Origin: Arthrobacter sp.
GTDB taxonomy: Bacteria > Actinomycetota > Actinomycetes > Actinomycetales > Micrococcaceae
NCBI GenBank assembly: GCA_023264815.1
Contig: JAHFUZ010000017.1
Location: forward strand, 1 to 64,000
Direction: 5' to 3'
DNA: 64,000 nt
Numbering within the stretch: position 1 is the stretch's first letter; each line of letters starts with the position of its first letter. Positions 52,831 to 60,833 of this stretch are shown here, piece by piece. Below the pieces are notes generated by a model. That model was not told the origin of the DNA, did no database searches, and was given only the letters and a program-made list of their open reading frames with translations. Made by a program: the position numbers and the translations under genes.

Positions 52831-52864
52831 CTATCATCAGCGGGGGTTTACTTCCAATAGTAAC

Positions 52865-52882
52865 GGTTTTGTTACCAAAACC
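52865..52882. other. Hairpin near the start of the large membrane protein gene
   Basis: GGTTTTG-TTAC-CAAAACC forms a 7-bp perfect stem with a four-base loop in the divergent region 52831-53038. TACTAT on the minus strand next to it could be a -10. It may be an operator between the two divergent genes. Confidence 0.3.
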
Positions 52883-53038
52883 ACTTTTTGACGGCACGGA
52901 GCTCCTGCCGGGCGCAGAGATTTGACGGCCCGGCCGGGCGTCCCCGCGGCTGTTGACAAGGCTGCTGATAGTGTTTGCGATGATCATCACACCGGCCCGC
53001 GGATGCGGCGCCACGCACGGAACAGGCCCCAGAATCCA

Positions 53039-54355
53039 GTGACTGACAAGACGGAAGAGTCCTCGACGGGACACGAAAATCACGCGGCCGCTGGCACTTC
53101 CCAGACTCCGCCGGAAACTGCTGCACCGGCAGCCCGCCGGTCCGCCGCACAGGCGCTGGGACTGCTGGTCCGGCGCCTGCGCCAGCCGCTCCCGGGCGCC
53201 CAGCCCCGGCTCCGTTTTGAGATACCGCCGGAGTACAACCACACGGAAGACCAGGACAGCCCGGATCCCGGCGAACCGACAGCAACAACTGCACAGTTCG
53301 GCCGCCCTGGTCCCCGGATGTCCAGGCAGCACCCGCTCTACATGGGGTTCATGGGCACCGTCGGCGTGGGCCTGGCGCTGCTGGTCTACTGGATCGGTTC
53401 CAACACCACGCAGCTGCTCCTGTGGATCGTGGCCGCACTCTTCATTGCCCTGGGCCTGGAACCGGTGGTGGGCTGGCTCGAAAACCGGAGAATCCCCCGC
53501 CCGGTGGGCATCCTGCTTTCGGTCACGGTCCTGATCGGTGCGGTGGCCGGCTTTTTCGCCACCCTGATCCCCACCATCGTGGAACAGGTCACCGAGATCG
53601 TGGAGCAGGCGCCCACGTGGGTCCGGGACTTCATCGATTCCGAATTCTTCCGCAGCATCGATGACCAGTTCGGCGTGCGCGACCGCATCAACGAGGAATT
53701 AGACAAGTTCGTCAACAACCCCGAGGCCATGGGCGGGATCTTCGGCGGCGTAGTGGGCTTCGGCTCCACGCTGGCCAACGGACTCTTTGGCGCCCTGATT
53801 GTCCTGGTGCTGAGCCTGTACTTCCTGGCGGCGCTGCCTGCCATGAAGAAGTGGGGCTACCGGCTGGCACCGCGTTCGCGGCGGGGCAGGGTGGAAGCCC
53901 TGTCCGAGGAGATCACCCGGTCCGTGGGCAACTACGTGATCGGACAGGCCTGCGTGGCACTGCTCAATGCCACCTTCGCCTTCATTGTGATGTCCATCGT
54001 GGGCGTCCCGTTCGCCCTGTTGCTGGCATTCGTGGTGGCCCTGTTGGCGTTTATCCCGCTGGTGGGCGGCATGATCGCGGGCGTTGTGGTGCTCCTGGTG
54101 TCACTGACCGAAGGCTGGCAGACAGCCGCCATCTACGGGATCTGTTACTTCGCCTACCTGCAGTTCGAGGCGTACTTCATCTCCCCGCGCATCATGCAGA
54201 AGGCCGTGGCCGTGCCGGGCGCCGTCGCCGTCATCTCGGTCATTGCCGGCGGCAGCCTGCTCGGTGTGCTGGGCGCGCTGATCGCCATCCCCACCGCAGC
54301 CGCCATCCTGCTGCTGATCAAGGAGATCTACATCGTCCGCCAGGACCGGCACTAG
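53039..54355 (+). CDS. AI-2E family transporter-like membrane protein
   Basis: About 438 residues from GTG 53039. The first 95 residues are a charged, Ala/Pro-rich cytoplasmic extension. Then eight helices follow the PerM/YdiK plan: hydrophobic pair at about 105-150, the amphipathic PTIVEQVTEIVEQAPTWVRD segment, the VLSLYFLAALPAMKKWGYRL stretch, and late helices with YAYLQ-like ICYFAYLQFEAYFISPRIMQ. Members export autoinducer-2, act as Na/H antiporters or are uncharacterised. ATG 53003 is the alternative start. A TTGACA lies at 52953-52958. A palindrome after the stop separates it from the convergent hydrolase. Confidence 0.88.
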   Translation: MTDKTEESSTGHENHAAAGTSQTPPETAAPAARRSAAQALGLLVRRLRQPLPGAQPRLRFEIPPEYNHTEDQDSPDPGEPTATTAQFGRPGPRMSRQHPLYMGFMGTVGVGLALLVYWIGSNTTQLLLWIVAALFIALGLEPVVGWLENRRIPRPVGILLSVTVLIGAVAGFFATLIPTIVEQVTEIVEQAPTWVRDFIDSEFFRSIDDQFGVRDRINEELDKFVNNPEAMGGIFGGVVGFGSTLANGLFGALIVLVLSLYFLAALPAMKKWGYRLAPRSRRGRVEALSEEITRSVGNYVIGQACVALLNATFAFIVMSIVGVPFALLLAFVVALLAFIPLVGGMIAGVVVLLVSLTEGWQTAAIYGICYFAYLQFEAYFISPRIMQKAVAVPGAVAVISVIAGGSLLGVLGALIAIPTAAAILLLIKEIYIVRQDRH

Positions 54356-54366
54356 GAACAGCAGCC

Positions 54367-54383
54367 TGTCCGCGCCGCGGACA
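54367..54383. terminator. Palindrome between convergent genes
   Basis: TGTCCGCG and CGCGGACA are separated by one base, so the practical stem is about 6-7 bp. It lies between stops at 54355 and 54396 and probably terminates both transcripts. Confidence 0.5.
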
Positions 54384-54395
54384 CGGGCACGGGTA

Positions 54396-55196
54396 TTAGG
54401 CGGCCGCGGTGGCCACCGGCCCGTTCCACTCCTGTGGCAGCCCCTGGGGGCCCGAACCGGCGTCGGTCACCTCATCCACGATTTCGTTGAGGACGCGGGA
54501 CGCATACTTCTCCCCCACCCACAGGTGCTTGGCGCCGTCCACGCCCACCACCCGGGCCTGCGGCACCAGGCTGAAGCGCTCCACTGCGGCCTCGGGCTGG
54601 AGATAGTCATCATGCTCCGGCACCAGGACGGTCAGCGGCTTCGCTGCCGCCGCCCACAGCCGCAGGTGCTCATCGGTAGCCCGGTGCAGGGGCGGTGACA
54701 GCAGTACGGCGCCCTCCACCTCGCTTGCCACCGGTTCCACCGCGCCATACATCAGAGCCAGTTCGGTCCCGAAGGACCATCCCACCAGCCAGCGGTTGGG
54801 CAGCCCGCGTTCGACGGCGAATCGCACCGCCGCCTCCACGTCCAGGCGTTCGCCGATCCCCTCTTCAAACGACCCGGCGCTGATGCCCCGCGGCGATCCG
54901 GTTCCCCTGGTGTTGAAGCGGAGGACTGCCACGCCCGCGAGGGCGGGCAGCCGGTAGGAGGCCTTCCGGTAGACATGGGAGTCCATAAAGCCGCCATGGG
55001 TGGGGAGTGGGTGAAGCGTGATCAGCGTGGCGGTAATGGGCCCCGATTCCGGCACAGCCAGTTCGCCTACCAGCCGGTGGCCGTCCTGGGTGTGGAGCTC
55101 GATATTCTCCCGTTTGGCCGGCAGGACCGTGGACGCCCGGATGGGTGACGGGCCCGAAGGCTGGGTGAATTCGTACGACGCCGGATCAAAAGTCAT
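54396..55196 (-). CDS. Alpha/beta hydrolase with short-chain lid-less fold
   Basis: 266 residues. HTQDGHRLVGELAVPESGPI opens the domain, with oxyanion region TLHPLPTHGGFMDSHVYRKA. The nucleophile is Ser 141 in LVGWSFGTELAL, the acid Asp 196 or 197 in VPEHDDYLQ and the base His 224 in GAKHLWVGEKYA. The build resembles the DUF-type group that includes SAG-like or CocE-related cytoplasmic hydrolases; the substrate is unknown. ATG 55196 is supported by a TAAGCT -10 seven bases upstream; the frame to 55259 is non-coding. Confidence 0.87.
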   Translation of the reverse strand: MTFDPASYEFTQPSGPSPIRASTVLPAKRENIELHTQDGHRLVGELAVPESGPITATLITLHPLPTHGGFMDSHVYRKASYRLPALAGVAVLRFNTRGTGSPRGISAGSFEEGIGERLDVEAAVRFAVERGLPNRWLVGWSFGTELALMYGAVEPVASEVEGAVLLSPPLHRATDEHLRLWAAAAKPLTVLVPEHDDYLQPEAAVERFSLVPQARVVGVDGAKHLWVGEKYASRVLNEIVDEVTDAGSGPQGLPQEWNGPVATAAA

Positions 55197-55203
55197 GAAT
55201 GCC

Positions 55204-55209
55204 AGCTTA
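55204..55209 (-). promoter_or_regulatory. -10 element of the 54396 hydrolase gene (leaderless)
   Basis: TAAGCT on the minus strand, seven bases before ATG 55196. Confidence 0.5.
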
Positions 55210-55283
55210 GCGAGTCCGGGCAGGGCACGCCGCGCCGGCACCGCATGCACCGGCGCCACGGTGCGCCGGAGCGCTTGAATCGG

Positions 55284-55640
55284 TCAGCGGTAGCGGTAGG
55301 TCCGGGACAGCCAGCAGTTGGTGTGCCAGTGGCGGCGCTCGGCAAGACCGGCGGCGGCACCAAAAAGATGGTCATCCTTCCACACCACCAGGTGGGCCAC
55401 ACCCGGCACCACCGCGGTGGAGCAGCCGGGGCAAATGTAGGTCTTTTCGGCATTCCTGGCGGTCATGGTCCGGACCATCCACTCGCCGTCGGGAGCGCTC
55501 TCCCGCCGCGCAATCCCCGCCCGCGCGCGTTCCAGATCCAGCTCGGGAACGCCTCCGCCGCCCTTTTTTCCTGCTGGCCGGCCGGCGGCTGTGCCCGCTT
55601 TTCCGGTGGCAGGACGGCGGGGACGGTTGGAACGCGGCAT
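55284..55640 (-). CDS. Small putative zinc-site protein
   Basis: 118 residues. Residues 1-32 are basic and disordered (Arg/Lys/Gly/Pro). The core has Cys 70 and Cys 73 in YICPGCSTAV and His 106 and Cys 109 in WHTNCW, a CxxC...HxxC pattern that fits a treble-clef or zinc-ribbon site. It is often annotated as an ATP/GTP-binding protein in actinobacteria, for which I see no P-loop. ATG 55640 has GGAGG close by. It is divergent from nucS with only 36 bases between start codons, suggesting shared control. Confidence 0.8.
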   Translation of the reverse strand: MPRSNRPRRPATGKAGTAAGRPAGKKGGGGVPELDLERARAGIARRESAPDGEWMVRTMTARNAEKTYICPGCSTAVVPGVAHLVVWKDDHLFGAAAGLAERRHWHTNCWLSRTYRYR

Positions 55641-55664
55641 GCCTCCATTCTGCCCTAGCCCCGG

Positions 55665-55670
55665 TAGTGT
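55665..55670 (+). promoter_or_regulatory. -10 element of nucS (leaderless)
   Basis: TAGTGT, six bases before GTG 55677. Confidence 0.55.
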
Positions 55671-55676
55671 GGACGG

Positions 55677-56372
55677 GTGCGACTTGTGATAGCCCGATGC
55701 TCAGTTGATTACGTTGGCCGGCTTAAAGCCCATCTCCCCCTTGCCACCCGGCTCCTGCTGGTCAAGGCGGACGGCTCCGTGCTGGTCCATTCGGACGGCG
55801 GTTCCTACAAGCCCCTGAACTGGATGAGCCCGCCGGCCACCCTGCGGGTTTCCACGCCGGACGACGTTGACCTGGAGCTTGGCGTCAGCGAGCAGTGGAC
55901 GGTCCAGTCCGCCAAGACCGATGACCGCCTGATCATCAACATCCACGAGCACATCCACGAGTCCTCCCATGACCTGGGTGTGGATCCCGGCCTGATCAAG
56001 GACGGCGTGGAAGCGGACCTGCAGCGCCTCCTTGCCGACCAGATCGAAACCCTCGGCACCGGCTTTTCGCTGATCCGCCGTGAATACTTCACCGCGATCG
56101 GGCCGGTGGACATCCTGGCCCGGGACGCGAACGGCGCCACGGTGGCCATCGAGCTGAAGCGGCGCGGCGATATTGACGGCGTCGAGCAGCTGACCCGCTA
56201 CCTGGAACTGCTGAACCGCGACCCGCTGCTGGCACCCGTGCGCGGGATTTTCGCGGCACAGCAAATCAAGCCGCAGGCCAAAGTGCTCGCCAACGACCGC
56301 GGCATCGACTGCATCACGCTCGATTACGACGCCATGCGCGGCGTAGATGACACCGAATCCCGCCTGTTCTGA
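55677..56372 (+). CDS. nucS: Mismatch-specific endonuclease NucS
   Basis: 231 residues, the usual length. The N-terminal domain (1-110) binds DNA and dimerises; the C-terminal restriction-like nuclease has Asp 145 in GPVDILARD, Glu 159 and Lys 161 in [12 protein letters not shown], plus Gln 171 in EQLTRYLEL. NucS cuts both strands at mismatches and provides mismatch repair in actinobacteria that lack MutS/MutL. It normally works with the sliding clamp, whose short binding motif is expected at the tail; this protein ends DTESRLF, which fits. GTG 55677 is fixed by the -10. Confidence 0.95.
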   Translation: MRLVIARCSVDYVGRLKAHLPLATRLLLVKADGSVLVHSDGGSYKPLNWMSPPATLRVSTPDDVDLELGVSEQWTVQSAKTDDRLIINIHEHIHESSHDLGVDPGLIKDGVEADLQRLLADQIETLGTGFSLIRREYFTAIGPVDILARDANGATVAIELKRRGDIDGVEQLTRYLELLNRDPLLAPVRGIFAAQQIKPQAKVLANDRGIDCITLDYDAMRGVDDTESRLF

Positions 56373-56456
56373 GGGATCGCAGGGCCCGGGCTCCGCGGAC
56401 AGGCCCCTGACAAGGGGATTCACGCGGGTTTTGGCCAAAATTTACCGGTTTGGCCG

Positions 56457-56462
56457 TTGACC
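56457..56462 (+). promoter_or_regulatory. Possible -35 of the cspA promoter
   Basis: TTGACC, followed after 17 bases by AATTCT near 56480. Transcription would begin around 56492 and give a leader of about 165 bases. Confidence 0.4.
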
Positions 56463-56516
56463 AGACGGGGACGGCGTGAAATTCTTAGATCAGTCTTTGT
56501 GTAGGTGTTTTTTCAT

Positions 56517-56627
56517 GCTCGCAAGACATGTTGCGAGCGTGAAGCTCCTGCACAGCCCGTCCCTTTCCGGGATGGCGGTGAAGGATTCTTCTCGCGGAGT
56601 GACCAAGCCCGGCACGAGGTGTGCCGG
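56517..56627 (+). promoter_or_regulatory. Structured 5' leader of cspA
   Basis: Two clear hairpins: GCTCGCAA-GACATG-TTGCGAGC (56517-56538, 8 bp perfect) and CCGGCAC-GAGGT-GTGCCGG (56609-56627, 7 bp perfect), with a weaker GTCCC/GGGAT between them. The last ends 20 bases before the ribosome site. Long, folded leaders of cold-shock mRNAs act as temperature sensors in other bacteria; that function here is inferred. Confidence 0.5.
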
Positions 56628-56659
56628 ACTTAGACAAGTTCCATAATGAGGAGAAATAA

Positions 56660-56863
56660 ATGGCACAGGGAACCGTCAAGTGGTTCAACGCTGAAAAGGG
56701 CTTCGGCTTCATCACCCCGGATGACTCCGATGGCGATGTCTTCGTTCACTACTCTGAGATTCAGACCGGTGGCTTCAAGACTCTCGACGAGAACCAGCGC
56801 GTTCAGTTCGAAATCGGCCAGGGCGCCAAGGGCCCGCAGGCTACCGGCGTAACGCTGGTCTAG
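56660..56863 (+). CDS. cspA: Cold-shock protein CspA
   Basis: 67 residues, one cold-shock domain. RNP1 is [12 protein letters not shown] at 7-18 and RNP2 DVFVHYS; the surface aromatic residues that stack on single-stranded nucleic acid are in place. It binds RNA and DNA and prevents misfolding of mRNA. GAGGAG at 56648-56653 is six bases before ATG 56660. It is monocistronic: leader upstream, strong terminator downstream. Confidence 0.97.
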   Translation: MAQGTVKWFNAEKGFGFITPDDSDGDVFVHYSEIQTGGFKTLDENQRVQFEIGQGAKGPQATGVTLV

Positions 56864-56904
56864 TACCCACCAGCAGGCCGCCACGTGGCGGCGTTGCCCG
56901 AAGA

Positions 56905-56934
56905 AATCCCCGGCACCCGTGCCGGGGATTTTTT
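56905..56934 (+). terminator. Rho-independent terminator of cspA
   Basis: AATCCCCGGCAC pairs with GTGCCGGGGATT, followed by a six-base T run at 56929-56934. This is the clearest intrinsic terminator in the window. Confidence 0.95.
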
Positions 56935-56978
56935 CTTTGCCTGTTCGCGTAGGCCTCCCGGTTCATTTGGTGGGCGGC

Positions 56979-59519
56979 TCAGCCCACCAGCTCGCGGACC
57001 AGCCGGGCCCCCTGCCGCAGCGAGAGGCCCGGCAGGTAGGCCCGGGTCAGCGCCCGGCCGATCGCCGGCAACTGCAGCGGATCCTGGTAATACAGGTACA
57101 GCGTCCGGTACTCAGGCTGGAAACGCGATTTGAAGGCGGCAAGCGATCTGAATCCGTAGACGGGCTCCAGTGCGTGGCCCACCACATCGAGGATGCGCAC
57201 CAGGTTCTCGGCCGGCACCTGGTCCAGGGCGGCGTCGTCGTCGGGCACGCCGGCGAGCGGTGACCCTGACAGTGAAATGACCTCCACGGAATCCCTGAGC
57301 TCCACCACAGCCGCGGCAATCAGGAACTCCATCACCCCCGGAAATCCGTCAGCTGCCCGGCGCATCACGTCCAGGGTCCGGCTGACCAGCTTCCCGCCGT
57401 CGTACACGGGCAACCAGCTGGTGACCCCGTGGACATTGCCCTCGGCGTCCACGGCCAGGCAGCAGAGCACTTCGTCGTCCATCAGCTCATCGATGCTGCC
57501 CAGGGTGAAACCCATCTCCGGTACGGATTTGGCGGCTGCCCAGTCCTCCGACACCTCACTGAGCCGGGCCCGCAGGGCTGGCGGGAATCCGTTGTACGTC
57601 CCCCAGACCGCGGTGACGCCCATTTTCGCCGCACGGTTCCGGGCGGTGCGCACGTTCTGCCATTCCTTGCCCTTGAACTCGAGCTCCCGGACAGACAGCC
57701 TGGTTTCCTGCGCCACCGGAACGCGCTGGAATCCCCGGCCGCGGAGAAGCGGCCACAAGTCCCCGTCGCAGGAGTAGAAGGCCGGGGCCAATGCCCGCCG
57801 TTCGCAGAAACTGATGAAGCCTTCTGCGGTCCGTTCACGGCCCTGCCTGTCCCCGAAGGGCCCCGCCAGTGTCAGGGCCACGCTTCCGTGCAGCTGATAC
57901 GCCACGGCTCCCCTGCCGTCGGGAGCGAACCAGTAGCGGTTGGGTTCCCACAGAGCCATCCACGAGAGCGAGTCCCCGCCATCGTGGAGGAGCCGGCGGG
58001 CCGCCGTCCTGTCATCGTGCCCGGAATCGCTGCCGTGGTGGCGCCCCACCAGCACGGACCAGACCCCGGCCAGCGCCACCAGCCAGAACACCGGGCCCGA
58101 ATAGCCGAAAATCAGCGCCTCGAGGCTGTCCCGTTCGGCGAACACCCTGCGGTAAAGGTTGGGCAGCGGCACCGGCAGGTACTGCCTGGACAGCTCTGCC
58201 AGCAGGCCCAGCAGGCCGCCGTCGCGCATCATTCCGCCCGCGGCCAGCCAGGTGAGGGTATAACCACCGGCCAGGACCAGCCACACACCGCCAACAACCA
58301 TGCCCAGCCTGCGGCGGGCAGCGGGGACGGTTTCCACGCGGAACTGCCGCCGGTTTACCCACAGCAGCACAGCCAGCAGGAGCGGAACGGTGACCAGTGG
58401 GAGGATGTGGGCGAAGCCCGACCCCATGGCTGCAGTCTGTGGCCGGGACGGATAGTGCGGAATCAGGGCGAACAGGGCGAGGTACACAGCGGCCAGTGCG
58501 GTAATCGCCAGCTGGATCACCAGCGTGATCCGCAGGGCCATCCTGCGGCCCCGGCGCATGCCGTCCGCACAGATCAGGAGCAGGACAACAGGTACCACAG
58601 CCACGGCAAGCCCGAACGGACCGGAGAAGCCCGCACGCCCCACTTCCAGGCAGGACGCCTCTACCGTGGAACCGCAGTTCGCTTCGAGCTGTCCCAGCGT
58701 AGGCACGGGGTTCAGGACCACGTCGCGCAGCAGCGCCAGGGGGCCCGTGGGAGTGCGTGCGATGGTGGTGAGGATGGGACCCACCGCAAAAACGGCAACA
58801 GTGAGCGCAAGCAGGTTCCTGGACTCACGGCCTGTTGAGCGCGGCACGTTGAGCGGTCCGTGGTCGGTGTCATGCCACCAACTGGCGGCCAGACCTACCA
58901 GGGCGCCCACCAGCCCGATGACCGTCTCGGCATGCCCCACATAGAGGACCAGCAGCAGCGCAACGGAGAGCACCGCTGTTCGCAGCCGGCGACGCCACAG
59001 GACCTGCAGCCGGCCGCTCGCTGCCATGGAAACAGCAAGGACCGCAGCATACGGGCCAATCAGGGGGCTGTCCGCCATCAGCCCCAGCCAGCCGTCCCCG
59101 GCGTAGCGGGCCACCTGGGTGACCAGGAGGAAAACCGTGACGGCGGCAAACTGCCCGCCCACCAGGAACGCAGCGGTCTGCAGTGTGCCAAGCCTCTTTT
59201 CCGCCATCCCGAGCAGCAGCAGGATCATCAGCGCAGCGATGAGGTAGGCCAGTGGGTTGGTGGCAAAGAACAGCGACGTCAGCAACGACCACCAGTTGCC
59301 CGCACGGAGCCCCGGAGCGCTGACGCTCGCCAGGGGAAGGAGCTCCTCCGGCGGGCCGCCAAGGAAGCTGTCGGTCAGCAATCCTGTCACCAGGAAGAGC
59401 CCCAGGATGCACAGGGTCAACGGGGCGGATCGCAGGTACGCGGCAAACCGGCGCGCCACCGGCAGGCCCACGGAGGACCAGAAAAGGGCCGGTGTGCTGG
59501 CTTCTTCACGGGGAGCCAT
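56979..59519 (-). CDS. Aminoacyl-lipid synthase, MprF/AlaDAGS-like (DUF2156)
   Basis: 846 residues from ATG 59519. The first 500 residues hold about 12-13 membrane segments. Helices in the first 220 residues (WWSLLTSLFFATNPLAYLIA and neighbours) recall rhomboid membrane proteins, without the GxSx catalytic motif. Residues about 540-846 are the DUF2156 GNAT-like pair that transfers an amino acid from aminoacyl-tRNA to a lipid (GFISFCERRALAPAFYSCDG, FKGKEWQNVRTARNRAAKMG, GVMEFLIAAAVVELRDSVEV, KSRFQPEYRTLYLYYQ). Lys, Ala or another residue, and PG or diacylglycerol as acceptor, cannot be told. The start overlaps the esterase stop (TGATG). Confidence 0.87.
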   Translation of the reverse strand: MAPREEASTPALFWSSVGLPVARRFAAYLRSAPLTLCILGLFLVTGLLTDSFLGGPPEELLPLASVSAPGLRAGNWWSLLTSLFFATNPLAYLIAALMILLLLGMAEKRLGTLQTAAFLVGGQFAAVTVFLLVTQVARYAGDGWLGLMADSPLIGPYAAVLAVSMAASGRLQVLWRRRLRTAVLSVALLLVLYVGHAETVIGLVGALVGLAASWWHDTDHGPLNVPRSTGRESRNLLALTVAVFAVGPILTTIARTPTGPLALLRDVVLNPVPTLGQLEANCGSTVEASCLEVGRAGFSGPFGLAVAVVPVVLLLICADGMRRGRRMALRITLVIQLAITALAAVYLALFALIPHYPSRPQTAAMGSGFAHILPLVTVPLLLAVLLWVNRRQFRVETVPAARRRLGMVVGGVWLVLAGGYTLTWLAAGGMMRDGGLLGLLAELSRQYLPVPLPNLYRRVFAERDSLEALIFGYSGPVFWLVALAGVWSVLVGRHHGSDSGHDDRTAARRLLHDGGDSLSWMALWEPNRYWFAPDGRGAVAYQLHGSVALTLAGPFGDRQGRERTAEGFISFCERRALAPAFYSCDGDLWPLLRGRGFQRVPVAQETRLSVRELEFKGKEWQNVRTARNRAAKMGVTAVWGTYNGFPPALRARLSEVSEDWAAAKSVPEMGFTLGSIDELMDDEVLCCLAVDAEGNVHGVTSWLPVYDGGKLVSRTLDVMRRAADGFPGVMEFLIAAAVVELRDSVEVISLSGSPLAGVPDDDAALDQVPAENLVRILDVVGHALEPVYGFRSLAAFKSRFQPEYRTLYLYYQDPLQLPAIGRALTRAYLPGLSLRQGARLVRELVG

Positions 59520-60829
59520 CAGCGATCCCACCCCCAGTGGGTGGCCAGGAGCTCAAGCCCGTTATCCATGCCAGGGGTGAGCATGTCCCAGGAGTGGCCC
59601 GTATGTTGCACCACGTCTGACTGCACGGTGAAACCTGCGCCGCGTGCCGCCGTCGCCAGGGTCTCCAGGTTGCCCACAAACTCGGTATCGTTGGCCCCTG
59701 CGGCAAAATACGCCACCTTGCCGGGGTATTGCCGTGTCCTGAGCAACGTCAGCGGCACCTGGGCGTCAAAGGCGGCTGTGTCGCCATGGAACGCCGCGTC
59801 CACCGTCTTCTGCCGTTCCTTGGCCAATGCGGGCTCGCTTTCGCTGGCAAAGGCAAGGAACCCGGTGTACACCTCCGGGTGGCGCGTGACCAGCTGGACG
59901 GCGCACGTGGCCCCGAAACTGAACCCGCCTACAGCCCATTGCCGGGGGTTTGTGTCAACGTCAAGGGTCGCGGCGATCCATTCAGGGACATCCACCGCGA
60001 GATACGTGTCAGCCTTGGCAATGCTGCTGTCCATGCAGAGGCTGTTGGCGGATTGGCTGCCATTGGGGTCTACTACCACCACCACGGGGGCCACTCCACC
60101 GTGCCGGTCTGCAAAGGCCTCCATCCGGGGCACCAGCGAACCGCCGGTAAGCCAGTCTGCGGGACCGCCGGGCTGGCCCGGGACCAGCACCAGGACGGGA
60201 AGCTCGGGGCGGTTCGCCGCGAAGTAGGCCGGCGGGAGGTAGACATAGGAAGTGCGCGTTTGCAGGCCCGAGGCGGTGCCGGGGATGGACACCGTGCGCA
60301 GAACGCCGTCAGCGGGCAGGGTGTCACCTGTGGCAGTCCACCCAGCAAGTGGCTGCCCGGCGGTACCCGGCTGACGCATCAGTTCCTTTTCCAGGGCAGG
60401 GATCCGGGTCAGGGCCGTCCCCATGAGGTCAGCGACGGTCTTGTTGAGCCCAAAATAAGCGTTGACCTGGATGGTCGCCAGCAACACCACTGCCAGGAAA
60501 GCTGCGATGTCGAGTCCGCGGCCGCGCCACCGGCGCCAGCGGAACCTGAGAAGCACCAGCAGGAAGGCAGCCACAGCCGGCGTAACCCATATGAGCACTT
60601 CAAATGGGAGTTCTTCGGGAAAGGTGGAGGCCAGGTAAATCAGAATCCAGTGGACCAGGATCACCAGGCCTGCGGCGGCGGCCAATGCGGCAGCGACGGC
60701 AACGAGCCAGCGACGGCGGCCAGGCAGGTGAGGCCGCCAGAGCAGGTAGCCTGCGCCGGCCGCGCCCAAAATCCAGGCGGTCCAGTACAGCGGCCCGCCC
60801 GTCAACCGGATGTCTTGGATCCAGTCCAC
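59519..60829 (-). CDS. Membrane-anchored esterase, antigen 85/esterase D fold
   Basis: 436 residues from GTG 60829. The N-terminal 130 residues contain four membrane helices (VDWIQ then LYWTAWILGAAGAGYLLW; WLVAVAAALAAAAGLVILVH; FEVLIWVTPAVAAFLLVLL; LDIAAFLAVVLLATIQVNAY). The rest is an outward alpha/beta hydrolase of the esterase D/mycolyltransferase type with Ser 304 in GGFSFGATCAV, Glu 330 in ASESEPAL and His 412 in HTGHSWDM. It follows DUF2550 by four bases and ends inside the start codon of the aminoacyl-lipid synthase. It may hydrolyse aminoacyl lipids made by that neighbour. The in-frame ATG 60904 is rejected because it lies inside DUF2550. Confidence 0.85.
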   Translation of the reverse strand: MDWIQDIRLTGGPLYWTAWILGAAGAGYLLWRPHLPGRRRWLVAVAAALAAAAGLVILVHWILIYLASTFPEELPFEVLIWVTPAVAAFLLVLLRFRWRRWRGRGLDIAAFLAVVLLATIQVNAYFGLNKTVADLMGTALTRIPALEKELMRQPGTAGQPLAGWTATGDTLPADGVLRTVSIPGTASGLQTRTSYVYLPPAYFAANRPELPVLVLVPGQPGGPADWLTGGSLVPRMEAFADRHGGVAPVVVVVDPNGSQSANSLCMDSSIAKADTYLAVDVPEWIAATLDVDTNPRQWAVGGFSFGATCAVQLVTRHPEVYTGFLAFASESEPALAKERQKTVDAAFHGDTAAFDAQVPLTLLRTRQYPGKVAYFAAGANDTEFVGNLETLATAARGAGFTVQSDVVQHTGHSWDMLTPGMDNGLELLATHWGWDR

Positions 60830-60833
60830 GCCG

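Noticed and set aside
52953..52974. TTGACA and TAGTGT as a promoter for the AI-2E-like gene
   Set aside because: The spacer is only ten bases. With 17 bases the -10 would be TGCGAT, a poor match, so I did not call a promoter.
56646..56852. A 68-codon frame starting at ATG 56646 overlapping cspA
   Set aside because: Its ATG lies within the region of the cspA ribosome site, the protein is basic low-complexity sequence, and cspA in the other frame is unmistakable.
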